From Nymphaea colorata (taxonomy: Eukaryota > Streptophyta > Magnoliopsida > Nymphaeales > Nymphaeaceae): a DNA stretch of 64,000 nucleotides. This document shows positions 54,751-64,000 of this stretch, piece after piece. Where the stretch lies: positions 19,596,581-19,660,580 of the forward strand of contig NC_045147.1 of NCBI RefSeq assembly GCF_008831285.2, read 5' to 3'. Position 1 is the stretch's first letter. Each line of letters begins with the position of its first letter. The position numbers and the translations under genes were made by a program. The notes under the pieces were generated by a model. It was given only the letters and a program-made list of their open reading frames with translations. It did not search any database and had not been told where the DNA came from.

Positions 54751-57700
54751 ATGGCATCGTCATTTCTATGGGCACGGCGTTTATTAATGATGCTGGTCCT
54801 CACCAACTTCGTCGTGCTGCCTCCGGCCCTAGTCTTTGCCTTCTGCCTCCCGAATCAGAGTTCGGCGCTGCTGAAATTCAAGCAAGGCCTCTCACTCACT
54901 CAGCGAGAGCGCCTCAACTCCTGGGAGGACGACACAGATTGCTGCTTCTGGTTTGGAGTCACCTGTAATTCCTCTACCGGATTTGTCGTCTCCCTCGAGC
55001 TGAGCGGTATCACCGGCCCCTTGCTTCCAGTCCGGATGCGGCCGAACGTTAGCAGTTTCAGCCCATCCATCTTCGAACTCCAACGCCTGCGTGTCCTGGA
55101 CCTCAGCTATAACCTGTTCGAGGGGCCGATTCCTTCCAGGTTGGTGGAGCTCACAGAGCTTGTCCTTCTTAACCTCTCCAATGCCGGCTTCTCTGGTCAG
55201 GTCCCCGCACAAATTTCTCAGATGACGTGGTTGGTGTCCCTCGACCTCTCCACCACTTACCTCAACTCCCCATTATTGAAGCTCGAAAACCCTAGTTTCG
55301 TTGACCTGTTGAAGAATCTCAATCGTTTGAAGGATCTCCGTCTCGATGGCATCAACATCTCCATGAGTGGTGCTGACTGCAGTTTTGCACTTGCGTCATT
55401 GTTGCCCAACCTCCAGATCCTCAGCCTCTCCAATTGCTCCATCTCGGGACCAATGAACGAGTCGATTCTAGAGATGAAATCTCTCTCTCACCTCGACCTG
55501 AGTCGCAACGATATATCAAAAGTCCCAGAGTTCTTCGCCAATCTCACAGAGTTGCAGTTCCTCGGATTGAGTTCGAGCTCTCTGTGGGGGACCTTCCCTT
55601 CCAGCATTTTCAGGCTTCCTCGCTTGCGGTATCTTGACATCAGCAACAATCCAAATATGGGTGGTTCTTTTCCTGATACTATTCCGGCGAGTAGCCGACT
55701 TCAGTTTCTCCAGCTTTCTTACACCAACATGAGTGGGAGCATTCCAGATTCGATCGGTAATCTCACGGAGCTGAGGATTTTATTGTTGAGAAGCTGCCGT
55801 TTCACAGGTAACATCTCAGCATCACTCTCTAGCCTCACCCGGTTGCAGATCATTGACATGTCGTTGAACAGACTCAGCAGCGGGATTCCACCGCTTGCTT
55901 CACGCACCATCGAGATGATAGATCTCTCTGCGAACAATTTGACAGGAACCATACCTGAGTCCTTTGGCGAGCTTGAGCGCCTCACCGAACTTTTCCTCTG
56001 TCGAAACCTCCTGACAGGATCCATCCCCTCGGCGCTTATGAATCTTCCTTCTCTAACGATGGTGAACCTTCACCACAACTCCTTCACAGGATCTCTCCCA
56101 CAGTTCAACAATGCACTCTCGTTGTTGCAGAATATTGTCATCAGAAACAACTTGCTAAGCGGCACCATACCTTCTACCATAAGCTCCTTATCTCACCTCA
56201 GAACCATCGTGCTTGCATCCAACAATTTCACTGGCACATTCGACATCTCTCTCCTCATGGGGCTGAAGAACCTTTCCGAGTTGGATCTTTCTGGAAACAG
56301 GCTGACTGTAGCAGTCGACGTTCCTCGTAGTAGTCAACATGAAATGGCTCAACTCACCACTCTGCAGTTGAGCACATGGAATATTGGCAAATTTCCGGAA
56401 TGGCTCCGTAACCAAAGGATTCTCAACTTTCTTGACCTTGGCAACAACAATATAAGTGGGTCGGTACCATCGTGGCTCTGGTGTATGTCTAGCCTCCTGC
56501 ATCTGAATCTATCTAACAATATGCTAACCATTTTGGAGGAGCCGATGGCTGTTGGGACCAGCTCATCGTCCTTAGTCGTTTTGGATTTGCATTCCAACTT
56601 GTTGGGCCCTGATCTTCCTCCATTTCCTCCCAATGCGATCTTCTTGGATTTCTCATCCAATAGGTACATCTCAACCTTCCCTTTGAGCATTAATTCACCA
56701 TTCCTTTTCTACCTGTCTCTCTCCAACAATAACATCACTGGCTCGATCCCGGAATCTCTCTGCAATTCAGAGATACTCAATGTTCTCGACCTCTCAAATA
56801 ATAGTTTGGTGGGTTCAATACCCTACTGCCTTACAAACTCCAGCGAGTTGTTCGCACTCGACCTGCGCAAAAACCAACTGGGCGGCGCAATCCCTGACAT
56901 GTTTGGCAGCGGTTGCAGTTTAAAAATCCTTAACTTGAACAGCAATCGTTTTGGTGGGAGTGTGCCGACATCTCTGTCCAAGTGCAGGGCCTTGGAGGTT
57001 TTGGATTTCAGTAATAACGAGTTGACTGACGAATTTCTCTCCTGGTTGGGAAGCTTCACTCAGTTACGCGTGTTGTCCTTACGCTCAAACCATTTCTATG
57101 GTTCAGTTGTGCCTCCTCCCCATGAGAACCCTTTCCCCGCGCTGCAGATCATCGATGTCTCTTCTAACAACTTGAGCGGGACACTTGAGCCTGGCCTGTT
57201 TCGAATTCTGAGAGGCATGATGAAGCGAGAACCAAATGATCGTAGAGCTGCAATTATGGGTGTCGAGGTTTTTAGTAATCTTTACTATGAAAACAGAGTT
57301 ACCATGACAATCAAAGGGCTAGATTATGAGATGGATAAAATGCCCAATCTATTGACTTCCATGGATCTGTCAAGCAATCGTTTCTCAGGTGAAATTCCAA
57401 ATGAGATTGGGACACTTGAGGGCCTTGTTGTACTAAACATGTCAAACAATGAACTGGTTGGTCCGATACCACAGACTTTGGCGAATTTGATTCGACTTGA
57501 ATCCTTGGATCTGTCCCGCAATAGCTTGTCTGGAAACATTCCCGTGGCTCTCTCGAGACTCACTTTTCTTGCCAAGTTGAACTTGTCATTCAATAATCTC
57601 CAAGGAAAAATACCGCAGGGCAACCAGTTCTTGACATTTGATGCCTTGTCCTTTGAGGGGAATGCTGGACTCTGTGGGCCACCATTAACGCGCACATGCA

Positions 57701-57894
57701 CAGATACCCTTCCTCTTGATATCACCGGCGACGGGAAAATTGATTTTGCGCCGTTATACATAGCAGCAGAGTTGGGTTTCATCGTCGGTCTGGCCTGCGT
57801 CGTTATGCCTCTCTTTCTTGTGGGGAGGGTGAGAAGGTGGTGGTATGGTCTCATAGGCACAATTCCATTAATGGCTCTTAGAAAACTGCTTTGA
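54751..57894 (+). CDS. LRR receptor-like protein, Ve1/Cf type (RLP2 of cluster)
   Basis: A 1,047-residue single-exon RLP. In order: signal peptide (MASSFLWARRLLMMLVLTNF..., about 1-30), LRRNT (CLPNQSSALLKF; DCCFWFGVTC), and about 30 LRRs. The island (MMKREPNDRR through TIKGLDYE) and four further LRRs are followed by GNAGLCGPPL, a transmembrane helix (about 1003-1026, GFIVG as GxxxG) and a 20-residue tail ending ALRKLL. No kinase. Its LRR region is the most divergent of the three in the middle but nearly matches RLP3 in the last third. Expected at the plasma membrane as an immune or developmental receptor with an adaptor kinase. The ATG is the first in frame and starts the signal peptide; a duplicated mini-ORF lies 142 bp upstream. 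No lesion seen. Confidence 0.94.
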   Translation: MASSFLWARRLLMMLVLTNFVVLPPALVFAFCLPNQSSALLKFKQGLSLTQRERLNSWEDDTDCCFWFGVTCNSSTGFVVSLELSGITGPLLPVRMRPNVSSFSPSIFELQRLRVLDLSYNLFEGPIPSRLVELTELVLLNLSNAGFSGQVPAQISQMTWLVSLDLSTTYLNSPLLKLENPSFVDLLKNLNRLKDLRLDGINISMSGADCSFALASLLPNLQILSLSNCSISGPMNESILEMKSLSHLDLSRNDISKVPEFFANLTELQFLGLSSSSLWGTFPSSIFRLPRLRYLDISNNPNMGGSFPDTIPASSRLQFLQLSYTNMSGSIPDSIGNLTELRILLLRSCRFTGNISASLSSLTRLQIIDMSLNRLSSGIPPLASRTIEMIDLSANNLTGTIPESFGELERLTELFLCRNLLTGSIPSALMNLPSLTMVNLHHNSFTGSLPQFNNALSLLQNIVIRNNLLSGTIPSTISSLSHLRTIVLASNNFTGTFDISLLMGLKNLSELDLSGNRLTVAVDVPRSSQHEMAQLTTLQLSTWNIGKFPEWLRNQRILNFLDLGNNNISGSVPSWLWCMSSLLHLNLSNNMLTILEEPMAVGTSSSSLVVLDLHSNLLGPDLPPFPPNAIFLDFSSNRYISTFPLSINSPFLFYLSLSNNNITGSIPESLCNSEILNVLDLSNNSLVGSIPYCLTNSSELFALDLRKNQLGGAIPDMFGSGCSLKILNLNSNRFGGSVPTSLSKCRALEVLDFSNNELTDEFLSWLGSFTQLRVLSLRSNHFYGSVVPPPHENPFPALQIIDVSSNNLSGTLEPGLFRILRGMMKREPNDRRAAIMGVEVFSNLYYENRVTMTIKGLDYEMDKMPNLLTSMDLSSNRFSGEIPNEIGTLEGLVVLNMSNNELVGPIPQTLANLIRLESLDLSRNSLSGNIPVALSRLTFLAKLNLSFNNLQGKIPQGNQFLTFDALSFEGNAGLCGPPLTRTCTDTLPLDITGDGKIDFAPLYIAAELGFIVGLACVVMPLFLVGRVRRWWYGLIGTIPLMALRKLL

Positions 57895-58494
57895 CGCTCT
57901 TGCAATTCCTTTGGCTAGATTTAATGCTCTTGCTACTTGCAATCTCTCAAGATTTAAGAAAGGCTGTTTCTGTAATTAATGTCGCACTATATTTTCTCGC
58001 TGCTGTTTCCAAAATCTGTTATATACATTGTACCTCAATGCTTGTGTGAGGCTGTATGTGAATATGTTGTTAATTAATGGATGCAGATTCAGATCGGAAT
58101 TTGGTTGGATAGATATACCCAGGACACCTAGGTGAGGGATAGAATATAGAACTTTTTGAGATTTATTCTTAAAGTATTTTTTAAATAATATTTACTTATG
58201 TATATGATCTCTTAAGTGTGATTATTGATGAAGGCCCATTCCCGTGATGTCGTTAATGAATTATTTGAACCGTCGAATAATCATGATGAGACGCCATGGA
58301 GAAGAGAAGTTGAGATTCTATATTTTCTTTCACCACTACTTCTCCTCATCTACCTGAAGTTACAGCTGACTATTAGGACCGATCCTATGCCAGGGTGAAA
58401 GCTAGAATAATTTTATCAAATGGGTTTTGAAATTTTGTGTTTAGTAATACCAATTCTAAAATCTCTTAAACACGCGTGGATCTTTCGGACTACT

Positions 58495-58593
58495 TTGACT
58501 CTGGTTATTGACTTTGTGCTAATGAAATACGAGCCGATATTTCCGACTACTCTCCATTGACCCCGGCGTCGACTTTTCCATGCATAGTTGACT
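58495..58593 (+). promoter_or_regulatory. W-box cluster upstream of RLP3
   Basis: TTGACT at 58495, 58508 and 58588 and TTGACC at 58557: four WRKY-type cores within 100 bases, in the block conserved with RLP2. Confidence 0.35.
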
Positions 58594-58767
58594 TTCTCGG
58601 TGCTGTCACTTGTTCCCACCACTTTAATTTGGTTAACCAGTTTTCAAGAGCAGGTTCCGGCACAACCAGATTTTAGCCTCATCTTTTCAAGTAACTGCTA
58701 CCACTTGAACAGATAAATGCCAATCTGTAGTATTTTACATGATGAAAAACCTTGCTGTGATCTTAGA

Positions 58768-58810
58768 TTATATATATATAGAAAGAGAGAGAGAGAGAGA
58801 GAGAGAGATT
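58768..58810. repeat. TA then GA microsatellite
   Basis: A run of tatata followed by about a dozen ga repeats. Confidence 0.85.
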
Positions 58811-59290
58811 GAGAGAAAAAAAAGAAAAAGAAAAAGAAAAAGCTGACAAAATGGGAATGCATTAAAAGGATGAAAATTCACAAGAGAACAAAAAGTCAGC
58901 CAAAAAAAAAAGGAAAATAAAAGGAAGAGGCTACCATACAAAGAACTCTCCCCGTAGATTCTCACAGTTTCGAAGTATCAAAAACCACAAAAGAGCAGTG
59001 AGATGTAAGGCTGTTCCAGAAAACGAAGGATGTCTTGTTTCAACCAACGATTGAGTTCAATGGACATTGAGCATTAGATCTGCCTACCGATCTTTATGTT
59101 TTCGGGTCAAGTTGGGTCACTTTTACAAATGTATTTGTTTTATATTACATACCCTTCTGTTTTCTTTTGTATTTAGAAAATTTTTCGTCCTCAAATTTTG
59201 CTATGCATTTTTATTTTATTATATCAGCTCTTTGTGTTCTTTCTTTCTTCTTTCTCTTAAAGCCTATCGGATTTCTTTTGATGAATTAAT

Positions 59291-59500
59291 ATGATGGGAT
59301 TTGGAGATTCTGATGAATTAAGATATGGGATCTGGAGATTCTGTGGCAGCATCGCTCCTAAGGGCGCGTTTCCTGTTGGTGCTGGCCCTGGGCTTCTTCA
59401 TCACGTTGCCAGTCCAAGTCTCCGCTCTCTGCCTCTCGAACCAGAGCTCGGCGCTGCTCGAGTTCAAGCGGACCCTCGCCCTGATCCCTCAGCCCGATGA
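59291..59500 (+). other. Upstream ORF overlapping the RLP3 start
   Basis: An ATGATG at 59291 opens a 69-codon frame, out of frame with RLP3, that overlaps the first 176 bases of its coding region. It arises from a local duplication of atgggatttggagattctg, whose second copy contains the RLP3 ATG. If the transcript includes it, scanning ribosomes would meet this ATG first. Confidence 0.5.
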
Positions 59501-62456
59501 CATCGGCTCATGGAGAAACGGCACCGATTGCTGCTCCTGGTCTGGCGTCACCTGCAATTCCTCGACTGGCTTCGTCATCTCCCTCCAGCTTAGCGGCGCA
59601 GGCCGGATGTGGCCCAACTTCAGCAATTTCAGCGCTTCCCTGTTTGACCTTCGACACTTGCGCTTCCTTGAACTCAGCAATATCCCGTTCAAAGGGTCGA
59701 TTCCTTCCAGGTTGGGGGAGCTCACCGAGCTCGCCCATCTCAACCTCTCCAACGGCGGCTTCACCGGCCAGATTCCCTCACAGCTTTCTCAGATGACCTC
59801 GCTGGTGTCCCTCGATCTCTCTACCTCCTACTTCAGTTCCCAATCTCTGAAGCTTGGGGAGGCTGGTTTCATTCATCTCCTGAAGAATCTCGACCAATTG
59901 ACAGATCTCCGACTCGATGGCACCAACATCTCCATGAGTGGCGCCGAATGCAGCTCTGTCCTTGCGTCATCGCTACCAAAACTCCAAACCCTCAGTCTCT
60001 CCAGGTGCTCAATCTCCGGACCTATGAACAAGTCGATTATAGGCATCAAATCGCTCGGTCACCTTGAACTGCGTTTCAACGAAATGTGGAAGATCCCGGA
60101 CTTCTTCATCAATCTCACGTCATTGCATTATCTGGGGTTGAGTTCATGTTCTCTGGGGGGCATCTTCCCTGACGGCATTTTCAGGCTGCCTTACTTGCAG
60201 CACCTTGACATCAGCAACAACCCGAATCTGAGCGGCTCTTTCCCGAAAATTCTTCCCGTGAGTGGCAGCCTTCTGACTCTCATCCTTTCTTCCACGAATC
60301 TGGGCGGAACGATCTCAAATTCGATTGGAAACCTCACCGAGCTGAGGATATTGAAGATGAGCAGCTGCAATTTCACGGGCTCGATTCCTTCGTTACTCTC
60401 CAACCTCACCCGGTTGCAGATCATAGACATGTCGTTCAACGGTTTCACCGGCCAGCTTCCGTCACTCTCTGCAAGCACAATCACGGACATCGATCTGTCT
60501 ACGAATCGTTTGTCAGGACCTATACCTGAGTCCTTCAGTGAGCTGCAGGGCCTGACGACACTCAAGCTCGGCGACAACCTCCTGATCGATCCCATCCCCT
60601 CAGGCCTTCTCAATCTTCCTTCTCTGAAGACGGTGGCCCTTAGCAATAATAAGTTGACAGGTTCTCTCTCCCAATTCACCAATCCATCCTCTTTGTTGGA
60701 GATTCTTGACCTCATCAACAATTCCCTTAGCGGCGAGATACCATCTAGTATCACCTCCTTGTCTCAACTCAAGGCTGTCGGGCTATCCTTCAACAATTTC
60801 AGTGGTACAGTCGACATCTCTCTCTTCATGGGGATGAAGAACCTTTCCCAGTTGGATCTTTCTGAAAACAGGCTAACTGTAGCACTCGACGTTCCTCGTC
60901 GTAGTCAGGACGAAATGGCTCAACTCACCTATCTGCAGTTGGTGTCGTGCAATATTCGCAAATTTCCTGAATGGATCCGTAATCAAAGGATGCTCACCTT
61001 ACTTGACCTTGCCAACAACAATCTAAGTGGGTCGCTACCATCATGGCTCTGGGGTATGTCTAGCCTCCAGCATCTGAATCTATCTCACAACATGCTAACC
61101 ATTTTGGAGGAGCCGATGGCTTTTGGCAACAGCACATCGTCCTTAGTCGTTCTGGATTTGCATTCCAACTTGTTGGGCCCTGATCTTCCTCCATTCCCTC
61201 CCAACGCGATCTTCTTGGATTTCTCATCCAATAGGTACGTCTCAAACATCCCTTCGAACATTAACTCAACCTTCCTTCGCTACCTGTCTATCTCCAACAG
61301 TAACATCACTGGCTCGATCCCGGAATCACTCTGCAATTCAGAGATGCTCATGGTTCTCGACCTCTCCAGTAATAGTTTGGTGGGTTCAATACCCCACTGC
61401 CTTACAAGCTGCAGCGAGTTGTTCGCACTGGACCTGGGCAAAAACCAACTGAGCGGCCCAATCCCTGACGTGTTTGGCAGCAGCGTTTGCAGTTTAATGA
61501 TCCTTAACTTGAACAGCAATCGGCTACGTGGGAGTGTGCCGGAATCTTTGTCTATGTGCCGTAACTTGAAGGTTTTGGATTTAAGTAATAACCAGTTGAC
61601 TGGTGAATTTCCCTCCTGGTTAGGAGGCTTGACTAAGTTACAGCTGTTGTCCTTGCGCTCAAACCATTTTTATGGTTCAGTTGTGCGTCCTCTCTTCGAG
61701 AACCCGTTCCCCTCGCTGCAGATCATCGATGTCTCTTCTAACAACTTGAGCGGGACACTTCAGCCTGGCCTGTTTCGAATTCTGAGAGCTATGATGGAGA
61801 AGAGAGGACCAAATGATCGTACTGCTAAACTTATGGGCGTCGAGGTTTTTAGTAATGCCAAATATGAAAACAGAGTTACCATGACAATCAAAGGATCAAA
61901 TTTCCAGATGGATAAAATGCTCGACCTACTGGCCATCATGGATCTGTCAAGCAATCGTTTCTCAGGTGAAATTCCAAATGAGATTGGGACACTTGAGGGC
62001 CTTGTTGTACTAAACATGTCAAACAATGAACTGGTTGGTCCAATACCACAGCCTGTGGCGAATTTGCTTCAGCTTGAATCCTTGGATCTGTCCCGCAACA
62101 ACCTGTCTGGAAACATTCCGGTCGCTCTCTTGAGACTCACATTTCTTTCAGTGTTGAATTTGTCATTCAATAGTCTCCAAGGAAAAATACCGGAGGGCAA
62201 CCAGTTCTCAACATTTGATGCCCGGTTCTTTGAGGGAAATGCTGGACTCTGTGGGCCACCATTAACACGCAAATGCACAGATACCCGTCCTATTGATTTC
62301 ACCGGCGACCGGAAAATTGATTTTAAGCCGTTATACATAGCAGCAGAGTCGGGTTTCATCGTCGGTCTCGCCTGCGTCCTTATGCCTCTCTTTCTTGTGG
62401 GGAGGGTGAGAAGGTGGTGGTATGGTCTTGTAGACAATTTCATTAATGGCTCTTAA
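59325..62456 (+). CDS. LRR receptor-like protein, Ve1/Cf type (RLP3 of cluster)
   Basis: A 1,043-residue single-exon RLP. In order: signal peptide (after MGSGDSVAAS, hydrophobic to about residue 34), LRRNT (CLSNQSSALLEF; DCCSWSGVTC), about 30 LRRs, and the island (MMEKRGPNDRTAK through TIKGSNFQ). Four LRRs, GNAGLCGPPL, a transmembrane helix (about 1005-1027) and a tail of only 15 residues (RRWWYGLVDNFINGS) complete it. The N-terminal and middle LRRs resemble RLP1, while everything after ~60880 resembles RLP2, as do both flanks. Compared with RLP2, two bases are missing just before the end, so the tail is read in a different frame and stops early. The start at 59325 is supported by the signal peptide; an earlier out-of-frame ATG pair lies at 59291. 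Confidence 0.93.
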   Translation: MGSGDSVAASLLRARFLLVLALGFFITLPVQVSALCLSNQSSALLEFKRTLALIPQPDDIGSWRNGTDCCSWSGVTCNSSTGFVISLQLSGAGRMWPNFSNFSASLFDLRHLRFLELSNIPFKGSIPSRLGELTELAHLNLSNGGFTGQIPSQLSQMTSLVSLDLSTSYFSSQSLKLGEAGFIHLLKNLDQLTDLRLDGTNISMSGAECSSVLASSLPKLQTLSLSRCSISGPMNKSIIGIKSLGHLELRFNEMWKIPDFFINLTSLHYLGLSSCSLGGIFPDGIFRLPYLQHLDISNNPNLSGSFPKILPVSGSLLTLILSSTNLGGTISNSIGNLTELRILKMSSCNFTGSIPSLLSNLTRLQIIDMSFNGFTGQLPSLSASTITDIDLSTNRLSGPIPESFSELQGLTTLKLGDNLLIDPIPSGLLNLPSLKTVALSNNKLTGSLSQFTNPSSLLEILDLINNSLSGEIPSSITSLSQLKAVGLSFNNFSGTVDISLFMGMKNLSQLDLSENRLTVALDVPRRSQDEMAQLTYLQLVSCNIRKFPEWIRNQRMLTLLDLANNNLSGSLPSWLWGMSSLQHLNLSHNMLTILEEPMAFGNSTSSLVVLDLHSNLLGPDLPPFPPNAIFLDFSSNRYVSNIPSNINSTFLRYLSISNSNITGSIPESLCNSEMLMVLDLSSNSLVGSIPHCLTSCSELFALDLGKNQLSGPIPDVFGSSVCSLMILNLNSNRLRGSVPESLSMCRNLKVLDLSNNQLTGEFPSWLGGLTKLQLLSLRSNHFYGSVVRPLFENPFPSLQIIDVSSNNLSGTLQPGLFRILRAMMEKRGPNDRTAKLMGVEVFSNAKYENRVTMTIKGSNFQMDKMLDLLAIMDLSSNRFSGEIPNEIGTLEGLVVLNMSNNELVGPIPQPVANLLQLESLDLSRNNLSGNIPVALLRLTFLSVLNLSFNSLQGKIPEGNQFSTFDARFFEGNAGLCGPPLTRKCTDTRPIDFTGDRKIDFKPLYIAAESGFIVGLACVLMPLFLVGRVRRWWYGLVDNFINGS

Positions 62457-64000
62457 AAAACTGCGTTTACACTCTTGCAATTTCTTTGGCTAGATTTAAT
62501 GCTCTTGCTACTTCCAATCTCAAGATATAAGAAAGACTGTTTCTGTAATTAATGTCGCACTTTATTTTCTCACTGCAGTTGATGCTATGGTTTCAAAATC
62601 TGTTATGTACATATACATTGTGCCCCTCATGCATGTCCGAGGCAGTATGTAAATATGTGAATATGTCCTTAATTAAGGAGCCATTTGGTAACAATAACTC
62701 ATAAATATATTTTTTTGAATAATCTTAACTTATGTATAGGAACTTAAGTGTGACTCTTTATGAAAGTCCCCGCCTCTGATGTCGTTAATGAATTATTTGA
62801 ATCGTCCAATAATCATGATGAAACGTGTGGAGAAGAGAAGTGATATTCTATCTTTCTTTCACAACTACATCTCGTCCTGATATACCACGCCTTCTCTTTG
62901 TCGGAATTTATCATGCAGCTCATGGCATTGGCAGGCACTCGGTTCTTGTATATTTAATTTTACATTACGTAATAACTTTTTGCATGATAATAAAAATTGA
63001 TAATAACAATTATTTATTTTTATGAATTGCTTCTTTCTCTTCTAAAATTTGCTTTATATTTTCTCACAGTTGTGGGTTGTGTTTATGATTTTTAGCCACA
63101 GTTTTTTTTGGAAGTAATTAATTGACAACAACAAATTATTAATTCAATGAAGCTACTTCAGTGGCAGTGAACAAAATAGGGTTCCTACAGTCCCAAAAAA
63201 TGGCACTCCCTACTAGCGAGTAGCGATAGTGATGAACACGGATTACGACAGTGACGGCGTCAAGAAAAATAATGCTATAATCATTGGAGGATAGAGTTGC
63301 TGTGCCCCCAACGCTTGTCTGGCCAAAGCGCTTTGGGGATAAGGGTGGGCGCCTGCCGATGGGACCCGCAACTCTGCTTGGTATGGGTTCGGATCATTAA
63401 TTTTTAAAAATATATTTTATATTTAAAAAAATTATTTTATATTTTTAAAAATAGTTTTTTATTAGAATCAGATCGAACCGAGTCCGGCAGCTCAAGCTTA
63501 TCAAATCTAAACCTGAACTGAGTTTAATCTAAACCCGAACTCGAATTTAGGACATCGAACCCACCCTAACACTTCCCTCAAATCATGCTCTTGAGCGTGA
63601 GCTGATCCAATTGTACGAGATGGATTCATGGAGTTTCAAACCGGTTTTTAATAGTTTATGACTGCTTAATCCTACTCATTTCGAGCCTCTTTGTGAGACT
63701 TCTCAATTGGGCTTGTGAGTTTTTGGTGGGTTTGATGCCATTAATTTGGAAGTGCTTATCGGATCTATTGCTCGTTTTCATTTGGTTACCAACCAATTGT
63801 TTGTAGATATCATTATAAAGTATTGTCTAACTGACCCATGGATTCTACATACTGTTTTTTTTTATTGGACTATTTTTATGTACTTACTCGTTTACGTTTT
63901 CTAGCTTGTTATGATTGTAAACTAACATTGTTGGTCCTCCAGTTGCTGTTTTCCAGTCTTACTCTTCTACAAAAAATTTATACTTTGGGCGCCAATTTGT
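62457..64000. other. RLP3 3' flank and AT-rich intergenic DNA
   Basis: The first ~450 bases match the 3' flank of RLP2. Beyond 62950 I recognise no gene. A perfect palindrome ccaaagcgctttgg lies at 63323-63336, and an AT run with mirrored ttttaaaaata words at 63400-63460. Confidence 0.5.

Larger units (their letters stand above)
57895..59290. other. RLP2-RLP3 spacer
   Basis: No gene. The first ~450 bases (3' flank of RLP2) match the 3' flank of RLP3 at 62457-62900, and 58480-58780 matches the region upstream of RLP2 at 53560-53850. This defines the duplicated unit as flank plus gene plus flank. Confidence 0.65.

Overview
The window looks like nuclear DNA of a flowering plant. It carries two complete Ty1/Copia retrotransposons, single-exon genes for vacuolar H+-ATPase subunit D and phosphoserine aminotransferase, a broken piece of phosphoenolpyruvate carboxylase, and a tandem cluster of leucine-rich-repeat receptor-like proteins (RLPs) without kinase domains. 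Intergenic DNA is AT-rich and the conserved genes are GC-rich. The species cannot be named from the sequence. I saw no convincing tRNA, rRNA or CRISPR array.

Left third (1-22.9 kb): satellite-like DNA. Family R1 is a ~308-bp tandem repeat (about 40 monomers between 1 and 18.9 kb). Family R2 is a ~0.7-kb unit that alternates between two diverged types, giving a ~1.42-kb period from 18.9 to 22.9 kb. R2 is itself built from degenerate ~55-bp sub-repeats. Partial R2 blocks sit inside the R1 array. Large near-identical duplications (offsets of 3,910 bp and 16,362 bp) show recent growth of the array. A young Copia element (Copia-1, 7470-12745; LTRs identical by eye, 5-bp target duplication, open polyprotein) landed in one duplicated copy, and the sister copy keeps the empty site.

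Middle (22.9-49 kb): an AT-rich decayed stretch with a Ty3/gypsy-like gag remnant. Then come a possible minus-strand 5' gene end near 27 kb (weak), VHA-D (+, 29.06-29.84 kb), a frameshifted PEPC fragment (-, 32.7-33.3 kb), and PSAT (-, 35.57-36.66 kb) whose reading frame begins at the mature enzyme with no plastid transit peptide. A second full Copia element (Copia-2, 38756-44103; three LTR mismatches, target duplication GCACA) follows. About 5 kb after it holds no gene I recognise.

Right (49-62.5 kb): three same-strand RLP genes of the Ve1/Cf type, each one exon of ~1,045 residues with signal peptide, LRR ectodomain, island, transmembrane helix and a 15-22 residue tail. Such proteins act at the plasma membrane as immune or developmental receptors, usually through a SOBIR1-type adaptor kinase. 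RLP3 looks like a mosaic of RLP1-like and RLP2-like sequence. The three genes differ in their upstream AUGs, and the spacers keep relics of unequal exchange. The last 1.5 kb is AT-rich flank with no recognised gene.
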